From Pseudomonadota bacterium (GTDB taxonomy: Bacteria; Pseudomonadota; Gammaproteobacteria; Steroidobacterales; Steroidobacteraceae): DNA of 10,223 bases. The translations under genes were made by a program, and so were the position numbers. Under the pieces are notes generated by a model. The model made no database searches, was not told the DNA's origin, and saw only the letters and a list, made by a program, of their open reading frames with translations. The stretch lies in contig JAJXWE010000025.1 in NCBI GenBank assembly GCA_021781775.1, positions 1-10,223 on the forward strand, given 5' to 3'. This document shows, in pieces, positions 1-5,742 of this stretch (position 1 is the first letter of the stretch; the number at the start of each line of letters is the position of its first letter).

Positions 1-28
1 CGTGCTCGTGGAATCGGATCGCTTTCAT
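1..28 (-). CDS. 5' end of a probable zinc-type alcohol dehydrogenase / quinone oxidoreductase (partial)
   Basis: Only the first nine codons are inside the window, reading MKAIRFHEH. This N-terminus is typical of the medium-chain dehydrogenase/reductase superfamily (NADPH:quinone reductase and zinc-type alcohol dehydrogenases), which usually begin MKAI-R-F-E-GGPEVL. The start is well supported: the minus strand carries AAGGAG (41-36), seven bases before the ATG at 28-26. That ribosome binding site overlaps the stop codon of the upstream aldo/keto reductase, so the two genes are probably translated from one transcript. With so few residues the family call is an inference; the existence of the gene is more secure than its identity. 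Confidence 0.5.
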
Positions 29-40
29 GGGTGCACTCCT

Positions 41-808
41 TCAGTAGCTGGGCGGCAACGGTGGTCCGCTGCCGGCGCCGGTGCGCTCGATGGCGCCCGT
101 CACGCCGGGCCAGGCGAGCACCCAGGCCACCGCGACCGCGGCCAGGGTCGTGTCATGGCGGGCCGCGATCGGCTTCAAGGCCTCGGTGAGCTGCAGATTG
201 CGCACCAGCGCATCGCCGGTGAACCGTACGTTGCGCGTGCGCCAGTCCTCCGGCGGCAGCGCACGGGCGCGCTCGAGCTGCCCGACCGTGTGGTTGGAGA
301 GGCCGACCGCGCGCACCTTGCCGGCCTGCTTGAGCTCGAGCAGCGTCTGCCAGTACTCCTCGAGCGGCACGTCATCGGCGGGCCGGTGCATCTGGTACAG
401 GTCGATGCGCTCGATCCCGAGCCGGCGCAGCGAATCATCGAGCTCGCGCCGCAGGCTCTCACTCGAGCCCCGCCTGCGGGGCGGCGCCTCGCGGTTGGCC
501 TCGTCCCATACCAGGCTGCACTTGGTAAACACGTAGGGGCGCTCGGGCGAAGGCATTTCCTTCAGGGCCCGGCGTACGAGCGCCTCGGAGTGGCCGAGTC
601 CATAGATGGGCGCCGTGTCGATCCAGTTGACTCCCCGTTCGATGGCATGGCGGATGGCGCGGATCGACGTCTCATCGTCCTGCGCGCCCCTCTCGGTGCC
701 GCCGATGGCCCAGGCGCCGAACCCCACCCGCGTGATGGCCATGCCCGTCCTGCCGAGTGGCCGCGTGGGCAGTCGGTCTGCGCCGGACGCTGAGGAGGGG
801 ATGGGCAT
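41..808 (-). CDS. aldo/keto reductase, apparently missing two internal blocks
   Basis: This 255-residue protein belongs to the aldo/keto reductase superfamily, NADPH-dependent carbonyl reductases with a TIM-barrel fold. I chose the ATG at 808 because GGAGAG lies six bases upstream; a longer open frame to 892 has no such support. Catalytic residues are present: Asp64 and Tyr69 in DTAPIY, Lys96 in FTKC and His141 in QMHRP. The family usually has about 320-345 residues. After VGQLERARAL (residue 184, near base 257) the sequence jumps to PPEDWR, so the segment normally holding the QPPYS-LLRR and VYSPM-SGLLTG motifs is absent. After GVTGAI (residue 240, near base 90) it jumps to ERTGAGSGP, skipping the GARRP-Q cofactor-phosphate loop and following helix. 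Barrel strands and part of the NADPH site would be lost, so the product is probably inactive. It is followed 12 bases later by a dehydrogenase gene. Family membership is clear; the deletions are inferred from remembered homologues. Confidence 0.8.
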   Translation of the reverse strand: MPIPSSASGADRLPTRPLGRTGMAITRVGFGAWAIGGTERGAQDDETSIRAIRHAIERGVNWIDTAPIYGLGHSEALVRRALKEMPSPERPYVFTKCSLVWDEANREAPPRRRGSSESLRRELDDSLRRLGIERIDLYQMHRPADDVPLEEYWQTLLELKQAGKVRAVGLSNHTVGQLERARALPPEDWRTRNVRFTGDALVRNLQLTEALKPIAARHDTTLAAVAVAWVLAWPGVTGAIERTGAGSGPPLPPSY

Positions 809-917
809 GGTCGACTCTCCGGCTGAGCAGCTCGAGGGCCAGAGGCTCGCACGAGCGCGCCCCGCTGGCAATCGGCGTGGCGCACGCGACACCTCGATGG
901 CATGTTAGCATTGAGCC

Positions 918-1490
918 TTGATCCCGAGCGATTCAGCACCGAATCAACGGCCCGAGACCGCCGTGCCCGTCATCGAGACCGGGCGTCTGCGCCTGCGCGG
1001 TCATCGCCGCGACGATCTGTCGCGGTGCGTGGCGATGTGGTCCGATCCCCTCGTCACCTGTTTCATCGGCGGAACGCCCTCGAGCGAGCAGCGAACCTGG
1101 GCGCGACTGTTGTCCTACGTCGGACACTGGACGCTCATGGGTTTCGGCTACTGGGTCATCGAGGAGCGCGACTCGGGGGAATTCGTCGGGGAAATCGGCT
1201 TCGCGGACTTCAAACGCGATGGTGCACCGCTCTTGCGCGCGGGACCGGAGCTCGGCTTCGCGCTCGCGTCGCATTTTCACGGCAGGGGTTACGCCACGGA
1301 AGCCGTTCGAGCGGTGCTGGCCTGGGGTGATGCGCGGCTGCCGCGCGGCCAGTGCGTGTGTCTCGTCGATGCGCGGAATGCGATTTCACTGCACGTACTG
1401 CAGAAATTCGGCTTCGAAGTGACCCGGCGAGAGGCGTTCAACGGGCTCGCGGCGGTATTTCTCTCCCGACCGATCGGCACGGAGCGATAG
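918..1490 (+). CDS. GNAT family N-acetyltransferase (RimJ/RimL-like)
   Basis: This 190-residue protein is a member of the GCN5-related acetyltransferase superfamily, of the RimJ/RimL type (Acetyltransf_3), which moves an acetyl group from acetyl-CoA to an amine on a protein or small molecule. The N-terminal strand reads VIETGRLRLRGHR (residues 18-30). The middle carries the YWVIEERDSGEFVGEIGF strand pair (78-95). The acetyl-CoA pyrophosphate loop is HGRGYATEA (121-129), and the C-terminal N-x-x-S followed by KFGF is at 154-166. The fold looks complete. The start is uncertain: an in-frame stop at 912-914 limits it to TTG at 918 or GTG at 963, and neither has a strong ribosome binding site. Homologues often start just before VIETGRL, so 963 is a real alternative. 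The gene is divergent from the reductase on its left and convergent with the regulator on its right. The substrate cannot be read from the sequence. Confidence 0.85.
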   Translation: MIPSDSAPNQRPETAVPVIETGRLRLRGHRRDDLSRCVAMWSDPLVTCFIGGTPSSEQRTWARLLSYVGHWTLMGFGYWVIEERDSGEFVGEIGFADFKRDGAPLLRAGPELGFALASHFHGRGYATEAVRAVLAWGDARLPRGQCVCLVDARNAISLHVLQKFGFEVTRREAFNGLAAVFLSRPIGTER

Positions 1491-1540
1491 TCCGGCTCCG
1501 CGCGGTCAAGCGCGTCCCGGCGGGCGGATTCGCGGCGCGC

Positions 1541-2369
1541 TCAGGCGTCCCCGGGCACGAGAACGGTGAGTCTCAGCTCGGAGTGATGCGCCGGGCGCAG
1601 CGTGTACTGCTCGTACCGGCATCGACCCCGCCTGGGGTGCTGAAAGACTCGGGTGCCGCCTTCCCGGGCAAGCACCTGCTGCGAGCGCCACGCGGCATCG
1701 AAGGCGGGACTCGCCGCGCTCAACTCGTAAACCAGCGCGCGCCGCACAGGATCATCATCCCAGCTGGCCGTGTCGGCGCGGTACTCGGCCACCAGCCGCC
1801 GCGATCGCCTTTCCCAGTCGACGATGAACCGCTGCGCGCGGGGGTCCAGGAAGACATAGCGCAACAGGTTCCGCTCCGGATCCCGCACGGCGAACTCCGC
1901 ACCCTTGCCCGCCTTCCTGCCCAGCCAGTCCGGAAACAGCTCGGCCGCCGGCGCGTTCCAGGCGAGGGCATCCCAGTGCCGATCGAGTAGGTAGGCCGGT
2001 GACCGGATCGCCCGCACCAGCGCCGCCAGTCGCCGTGGATCGGAGTCCTCGAGACGTGGCGGCGAAGGATCCGCGCGCGAGCCGAGCTCGAACAGATAGG
2101 CCCGCTCCGCCCGCGACAGGCGCAGTCCGTCGGCAATGGCGTTCAGCGTGGCGACGGAGATCGCCGTCGTGCGCCCCTGCTCGATCCACGTGTACCAGGT
2201 GGGACTGATCCCGCAAAGCTGCGCCGCCTCCTCCCGGCGCAATCCCCGGGGCGCGACGCCGGCCGCGCGCAAACTGGAAGTCCTCGGGCCGCAGCCGGTC
2301 GCGACGTGCACGCAGGAACTTCCCAAGCGAGGGGCGGGCGGGTCGGCCGCATGGTGGCGCTCGATCCAT
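1541..2369 (-). pseudogene. XRE-family regulator with MmyB-like ligand domain, frameshifted and 5'-damaged
   Basis: The C-terminal part is an intact helix-turn-helix regulator: a Cro/C1-type HTH (LRREEAAQLCGISPTWYTW, then IEQGRTTAISVATL) followed by the MmyB-like ligand-binding domain (AYLLDRHWDALAWN, then the DWER, SWDDDPVRRAL and FQHPRRG stretches), ending at the stop at 1541. The start of the HTH, SLGKFLRARRDRLRPEDF, is in another reading frame. The frames meet at about 2244-2251, where the minus strand reads CCCCGGGG. Removing one G restores the family sequence RRRAPGLRREE, so this is a one-base insertion in a G run. Recognisable homology begins near 2330; the only in-frame ATG (2369) adds an arginine/proline-rich stretch unlike the family and antisense to the methyltransferase fragment. 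The usual start seems to have been removed by the deletion that joined the two genes. An alternative is a consensus sequencing error in the G run with a functional gene. Confidence 0.75.
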
Positions 2370-2917
2370 CGCAGGCCATGCTGGCCACCGTATCGGGCAG
2401 CGCCGCGCAACGCGGTCTGCACCAGATCGAAGTCCGCCAAGGGAGCGCCGAGGCGCTGCCCTATGCGGACGAGAGTTTTGCCCTGGTCTGCACTCGCTAC
2501 AGCGCACACCATTGGATGCGGCTCGAGGCGGCCGTGGGCGAGCTGCGGCGCGTCCTCATCCCCGGCGGTCATGCGCTGATCATCGACACCGTGGGCGCCA
2601 CGGACCCGCTCACCGACACCTACCTGCAGTCCATCGAGCTGCTGCGCGATGTGTCACACGTCCGCAACCGCTCGAGGAGTGAATGGCACTCGCTCCTGCA
2701 TTGCGCGGGGCTGACCGAGCTGGAGTATCGCGAGTGGTCGACGCGGCTCGAGTTCTCTTCCTGGGTTGCGCGGATGCGCACGCCCGCCGACCGGGCGGCC
2801 GTGATCCGCGGCCTGCAGGAAGCCGCGCCGCGCGAAGTGAGAGAGGCACTCAGCCTCGAGGCCGATGGGTCATTCGCCCTGCGGACGGGATTGTTCTGGC
2901 TGCGCAAGGTCCCCTAG
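2351..2917 (+). pseudogene. 5'-truncated class I SAM-dependent methyltransferase
   Basis: From VALDPSQAML onward this is a good match to UbiE/Methyltransf_11-type enzymes that use S-adenosylmethionine. Asp5 would be the acidic residue at the end of strand 2. GSAEALPYADESFALV (31-46) is the post-I/II region, and RVLIPGGHALIIDTVG (67-82) is motif III. The C-terminal region with TYLQSIELLRD-SHVR and FSSWVARMRTP is complete. The family normally has about 60-70 further N-terminal residues including motif I (LDLGCGxG), which forms the SAM-binding loop. Here homology stops at about 2340, and the bases just before belong to the oppositely oriented regulator gene. Without motif I the product should not bind SAM. 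The ATG at 2351 has no clear ribosome binding site. The open frame extends to 2306 without restoring motif I. Confidence 0.75.
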
Positions 2918-2923
2918 GATCCC

Positions 2924-2957
2924 CGCTGGGCAGGTTGGGCGGCGCTTGCGCCCAGCG
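2924..2957. terminator. hairpin between convergent genes, possible bidirectional terminator
   Basis: CGCTGGGC at 2924-2931 pairs perfectly with GCCCAGCG at 2950-2957. A competing inner hairpin GGCGC-TT-GCGCC lies at 2941-2952. It sits seven bases after the methyltransferase stop and before the convergent membrane-protein stop at 2994, where a terminator would be expected. There is no T tract on either side, so intrinsic termination is only a suggestion. Confidence 0.35.
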
Positions 2958-2993
2958 CACACCCCTGCGCGCGAATACCCGCGCCAGCGACAA

Positions 2994-3800
2994 TCAGGAT
3001 CGCGTGGCGGGCCGCCAGTGCCGGCCGAACGCGAGCCAGGGCGCGCCGCCGTAGGAGTCCGCCACGACCCAGGCGGCGGCGGTCAGCGCCCAGGAGACGA
3101 CGAACTCCACCCGTTGGCCGGCGGTGGCCAGGCCCGATGCGATGACGGGCACCCACACCAGCACCGTGAACAGACCCATCTGCAGCGCCGCGAGCGCCGC
3201 CGCCAGCCGGTCCCAGAGTCCGCTCAGCACCGCAAGTCCCGCCGCAAGATAGGCACTGCCGGTGAAATACGCCCACCCAACGGGGGCGGGCAGCCAGCGG
3301 GGCACCAGCGGCGCAGTCAGATCGAGATAGGCGAAATGAGAGAGGCCGAAGGCGATCAGCGCCAGGGCGAAGAGCGCCCGCGCGGCGTGAACGCCGCGCT
3401 CCCCCACGGCGAACCGGAGCCAGCGCCTGTCCCAACCACCGGCACACGAGGCATACAGCACCCAGGCGCCCGCCACCAACACCGCGGTCTCCCCGCAGCT
3501 TTCATAGTTCACTTCCACAGTGGGTGCGCGCAGGATGTAGGGGACTTTGAACAGCACCATCCACAGCAGCAGAAAGACGAAGAGCACCCGCGCGGCGGTG
3601 GCCGCCGTGGGCCGCCAGAGCACGCCCATGCCGCACGCCAGGGGGACGAACGCGCACAGGTAGATGAGCGCCTTGCGCCCGTGAATGCCCTGCGACACCG
3701 GCTGCCAGATCGCGGCGAAATGGCCGGTGATCAGACTCGCGAGCCCGAGCGCGATCAGGGTCGCCGCAAAGACCGCATGCCCCACGCTGATGATGCGCAT
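2994..3800 (-). CDS. DoxX-like integral membrane protein with two tandem halves
   Basis: This 268-residue protein is very hydrophobic, with about eight membrane helices, and resembles DoxX/DoxD-like membrane proteins, whose biochemical role is mostly unknown. The start at 3800 is chosen because GGAGAG precedes it by five bases; the frame stays open to 3893 but the extra residues are polar and unsupported. The two halves look alike. Residues about 14-89 (LIALGLASL to VLFKVPYI) parallel residues about 147-220 (LIAFGLSHF to VLVWVPVI), and each is followed by a further helix ending AWVLYAS or AWVVADS. A single DoxX unit has about 130 residues and four helices, so this appears to be an internal duplication. 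The gene stands alone, convergent with the methyltransferase fragment. A weak promoter (TTCAAA, 17 bases, GTTATC) may lie just upstream. No substrate can be assigned. Confidence 0.7.
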   Translation of the reverse strand: MRIISVGHAVFAATLIALGLASLITGHFAAIWQPVSQGIHGRKALIYLCAFVPLACGMGVLWRPTAATAARVLFVFLLLWMVLFKVPYILRAPTVEVNYESCGETAVLVAGAWVLYASCAGGWDRRWLRFAVGERGVHAARALFALALIAFGLSHFAYLDLTAPLVPRWLPAPVGWAYFTGSAYLAAGLAVLSGLWDRLAAALAALQMGLFTVLVWVPVIASGLATAGQRVEFVVSWALTAAAWVVADSYGGAPWLAFGRHWRPATRS

Positions 3801-4081
3801 CGACGCTCTCCGATGCCATGCCGCGGATAACTGCAGTAGTGTGCGCCTTTTGAAGGCCTCTGTCGCTCGCCGCGGATCGGTGCAACTGATCACCGACGAG
3901 TCAGATCACGTATCGGCGCACCATCCGCCGAGACATTCGCTGCACCGCTGCAGCGATTCATCGGCCGACGAGGCTGATCTGATATCCAGTCTGACCGTAC
4001 CGACGCACCGCGGCCCCGCTCGCATGACGCGATTGATTTTCGCCCTTCATGGGCCGACTCGAATGACAGGCGCAGCCGCCG
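3801..4081. other. gap of 281 bases without a gene
   Basis: No open frame here has coding character. The stretch separates the end of the PadR-linked gene run from the DoxX-like gene, which is on the same strand. It probably holds the DoxX-like gene's promoter near 3810-3850. Near 3880-3900 there is a small inverted repeat (TCGGTG, eight bases, CACCGA). A second imperfect dyad lies around CGCTGCACCGCTGCAGCG near 3940-3957. Neither is followed by a T run. I see no recognisable RNA. Confidence 0.4.
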
Positions 4082-4699
4082 CTACCGCAGCGAACCCAGG
4101 CCCTGATTCCGCGGCTCATTCATGTGTTTGAAGAGGCCGCCGTTGGCCTCGAGCTTGCCGAGCACACAGCCACCGAAGGGCAGTGGCGCAAAGGCGATCG
4201 CGCAATGATCGTTGATCATGACCAGGATCCCGCCCGTCGGCAGCTCCCGTATGCGGTGCGTGGCCGCGTAATCCCAACCGAAGCGATGTTGCAGGGGAAC
4301 ACGCTCCGGCACCCCGGGGAACCCGATGCGCACCTTGGGCGGGCGTTCGGTGCGGGACTCGGTGGACCGGACCTCCGCCCGCATCGCCCGCAGCCAGTTG
4401 ATCCGGGCGCGGGCGGGGCGCTTGGCAGTTCGCGAGGTCGCAATGGGCCGTGTGATCACGAAGTGTGCCGTCTGACTCTGGCCCCGGGGGACTCGACCCG
4501 GCCGTCGGGCGAGCGGCGGGCGGCGCTGGGCGGGCGGATGCGTCACCGGGACAAAGAAAATCCCGGACAGCGGGGGCGCCTCCCGGGGGATGGCGAGGGG
4601 GGGCTTCCCCGAGAGGAGCATCCAGAGGAGGCCGAGGTGCAGTACCGCCACGAGGGCCGCGGCGCAGAATCGGCCCGACCTGACGCTCCGCGCTGCCAT
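4082..4699 (-). CDS. membrane-anchored protein of unknown function with conserved-looking C-terminal domain
   Basis: I do not recognise a named family for this 205-residue protein. It has a short basic N-terminus, one membrane helix (residues about 11-30, AAALVAVLHLGLLWMLLSG), then a long proline- and arginine-rich linker (about 32-120, with APPLSG, HPPAQRRPP and RPGRVPRG). A compact C-terminal domain (about 121-195) contains DYAATHRIRELPTGG, INDHCAIAF and a second cysteine at 178, ending GGLFKHMNEPR. The order resembles TonB or other envelope-spanning anchors, with the C-terminal domain outside the cytoplasmic membrane, but no TonB-type C-terminal motif is visible. The two cysteines (166, 178) could form a disulfide in the periplasm. 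The gene begins 31 bases after the stop of the four-helix membrane-protein gene and is probably in the same transcript from the PadR promoter. Coding status is well supported by the codon pattern and context. Confidence 0.65.
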   Translation of the reverse strand: MAARSVRSGRFCAAALVAVLHLGLLWMLLSGKPPLAIPREAPPLSGIFFVPVTHPPAQRRPPLARRPGRVPRGQSQTAHFVITRPIATSRTAKRPARARINWLRAMRAEVRSTESRTERPPKVRIGFPGVPERVPLQHRFGWDYAATHRIRELPTGGILVMINDHCAIAFAPLPFGGCVLGKLEANGGLFKHMNEPRNQGLGSLR

Positions 4700-4730
4700 C
4701 CCAAACGGAGTTCAGACCAGTGGGAACCGC

Positions 4731-5264
4731 TCAGCCCACGGGCAGGCGATCCCGCACGGACCGCAGTTGCAGCCAGATGAGCGGGATCAGCGCGAGGGCC
4801 GCCTTGCTCCCGGCCCAGAACAGGTCCGCAGGCAGGCTGCTCAGGCTGATGCCGATGCCGGCCGTGGCCCGACCTCTCCAATCCGGCATGAGGGTGCACG
4901 AGACGTTGAGAAGCGCGGAAAACACGCAGAGAAGGACGATCCCGGCCACGGACCAGCGCAGGGCGAGACGCTGCCGGTACGCGAGCAGTCCGAACATCGC
5001 GGCGACCGCGATCGGCAGAACCCACACGAAGAACGTGCCCAGCAGGGTGTTGAGGTCGGCAGCAACGGCAGCGGGAATGGGCACGTGGTGCAAAAACTTC
5101 GCCGCCTCCTTCACGAGAAAGACGAGCGCCATGATGTCCGCGACCGCAAGGCCCACGAAGCTCAACAGCGGCGCCAGCACGAACCCGACGGGCCAGCGAT
5201 GTGACCAGCTCAGCAGTTCGCGGCGGCAGGCGAAGCGCTCGATGAGTTCGCGGTCCGTGCCCAA
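4731..5264 (-). CDS. four-helix membrane protein of unknown function, in the PadR operon
   Basis: This 177-residue protein has a short charged N-terminus (TDRELIERFACRRELLSW) and four predicted membrane helices at about 26-51, 73-96, 103-124 and 148-166, with little else. I cannot name the family. Small integral membrane proteins are common next to PadR regulators, where many are targets of the repressor. The start is unusual: the only initiation codon available is TTG at 5264, and the frame has no ATG before the family-like region. No good ribosome binding site precedes it. Immediately upstream another frame starts with ATG overlapping the padR stop codon (5341) and runs to 5210, so the natural start may have been altered by a deletion or a frameshift. 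The protein probably acts in the cytoplasmic membrane. Expression is likely coupled to padR. Confidence 0.65.
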   Translation of the reverse strand: MGTDRELIERFACRRELLSWSHRWPVGFVLAPLLSFVGLAVADIMALVFLVKEAAKFLHHVPIPAAVAADLNTLLGTFFVWVLPIAVAAMFGLLAYRQRLALRWSVAGIVLLCVFSALLNVSCTLMPDWRGRATAGIGISLSSLPADLFWAGSKAALALIPLIWLQLRSVRDRLPVG

Positions 5265-5341
5265 AGCGTGGTGCGCATCGCGGTCTGCCGCCTGTGGCGC
5301 CTCAGCGCCTCCTCGAGATCCCGAAAGCGCTGCTCACTCAT
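5210..5341 (-). pseudogene. short overlapping frame after padR, possible gene remnant
   Basis: An ATG at 5341-5339 overlaps the padR stop by eight bases (ATGAGTGA), a usual sign of translational coupling. The frame gives 43 residues: MSEQRFRDLEEALRRHRRQT, then AMRTTLWA, after which it turns into an out-of-frame reading of the membrane-protein gene. The first 28 residues look like real protein (an acidic/basic helix followed by the beginning of a hydrophobic stretch). One reading is that a gene once lay between padR and the membrane-protein gene and all but its 5' end was deleted, around 5260-5270. Another is that this is the true N-terminus of the membrane protein, separated by a frameshift. 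Chance is also possible at this length. Confidence 0.3.
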
Positions 5342-5672
5342 GACTCGGCGCCCCCAGCACCCGGTCCACACCTTCGCTCACGCGCTGCCAGCTGGCGGTC
5401 AGACGCTCGAGCCGTTTACGGCCGCGCGGCGTCACCTGGTAGTAGATCCGGGTGCGGCCGTCGACCTGCTTCGGCCGCGAGCGCAGCAGACCACGCGCCT
5501 CCATCGTATGCAGCGCGGGATAGAGCACTCCCTCCCCCAGCGTCAGAGCGTCCTGACTCAGCACCTTGAGCGAGCGCGCGATTTCGTACCCGTACATCTC
5601 CTGCTGCGCCAGCAGGCGCAGGACCACCAGCTCCGGAATGCCGGACATCAGCGTCGGGTCTCGCTCGCTCAT
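5334..5672 (-). CDS. PadR family transcriptional regulator
   Basis: This is a 112-residue PadR-type repressor, a dimeric winged-helix DNA-binding protein. Residues 11-35 (GIPELVVLRLLAQQEMYGYE and onward) form the first helices, GEGVLYPALHTMEARGLL (46-63) contains the recognition helix region, and RTRIYYQVTPRGRKRL (73-88) is the wing. The short C-terminal helix (90-106) fits the small PadR subfamily (PadR-s2), which dimerises through one helix. Length is normal. I chose the ATG at 5672 because PadR homology begins just after it; the frame is open much further upstream. No ribosome binding site precedes it, and a good -10 box (TATAGT) ends only six bases before the ATG, so the message may be leaderless. 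A perfect palindrome lies in its promoter. It is likely to repress itself and the two membrane-protein genes behind it. Confidence 0.9.
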   Translation of the reverse strand: MSERDPTLMSGIPELVVLRLLAQQEMYGYEIARSLKVLSQDALTLGEGVLYPALHTMEARGLLRSRPKQVDGRTRIYYQVTPRGRKRLERLTASWQRVSEGVDRVLGAPSHE

Positions 5673-5678
5673 GGGAAC

Positions 5679-5707
5679 ACTATACCTCGGCATACGAGGT
5701 ATGGAAA
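5679..5707 (-). promoter_or_regulatory. candidate padR promoter with operator in the spacer
   Basis: On the minus strand TTTCCA (5707-5702, four of six matches to the -35 consensus) is separated by 17 bases from TATAGT (5684-5679, five of six matches to the -10 consensus). The spacer is almost exactly filled by the palindrome described separately. The predicted transcription start falls at or next to the padR ATG, which agrees with the lack of a ribosome binding site. Confidence 0.5.
5682..5702. promoter_or_regulatory. perfect 21-bp palindromic operator, probable PadR binding site
   Basis: ATACCTCG (5682-5689) and CGAGGTAT (5695-5702) are perfect reverse complements separated by GCATA. The repeat lies ten bases upstream of padR and between its candidate -35 and -10 boxes, so a bound dimer would block RNA polymerase. 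PadR family members commonly bind palindromes of this size in their own promoters. The assignment to this PadR is an inference from position and symmetry. Confidence 0.65.
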
Positions 5708-5742
5708 GCCTGCGCGAGCCGTCGAGACGGTGACCTGATGCC

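Noticed and set aside
2865..3830. Long open frame of over 300 codons on the plus strand opposite the DoxX-like gene
   Set aside because: Its product is rich in Gly, Arg, His and Gln with no family resemblance, while the opposite strand encodes a clear membrane protein. It is a by-product of high GC.
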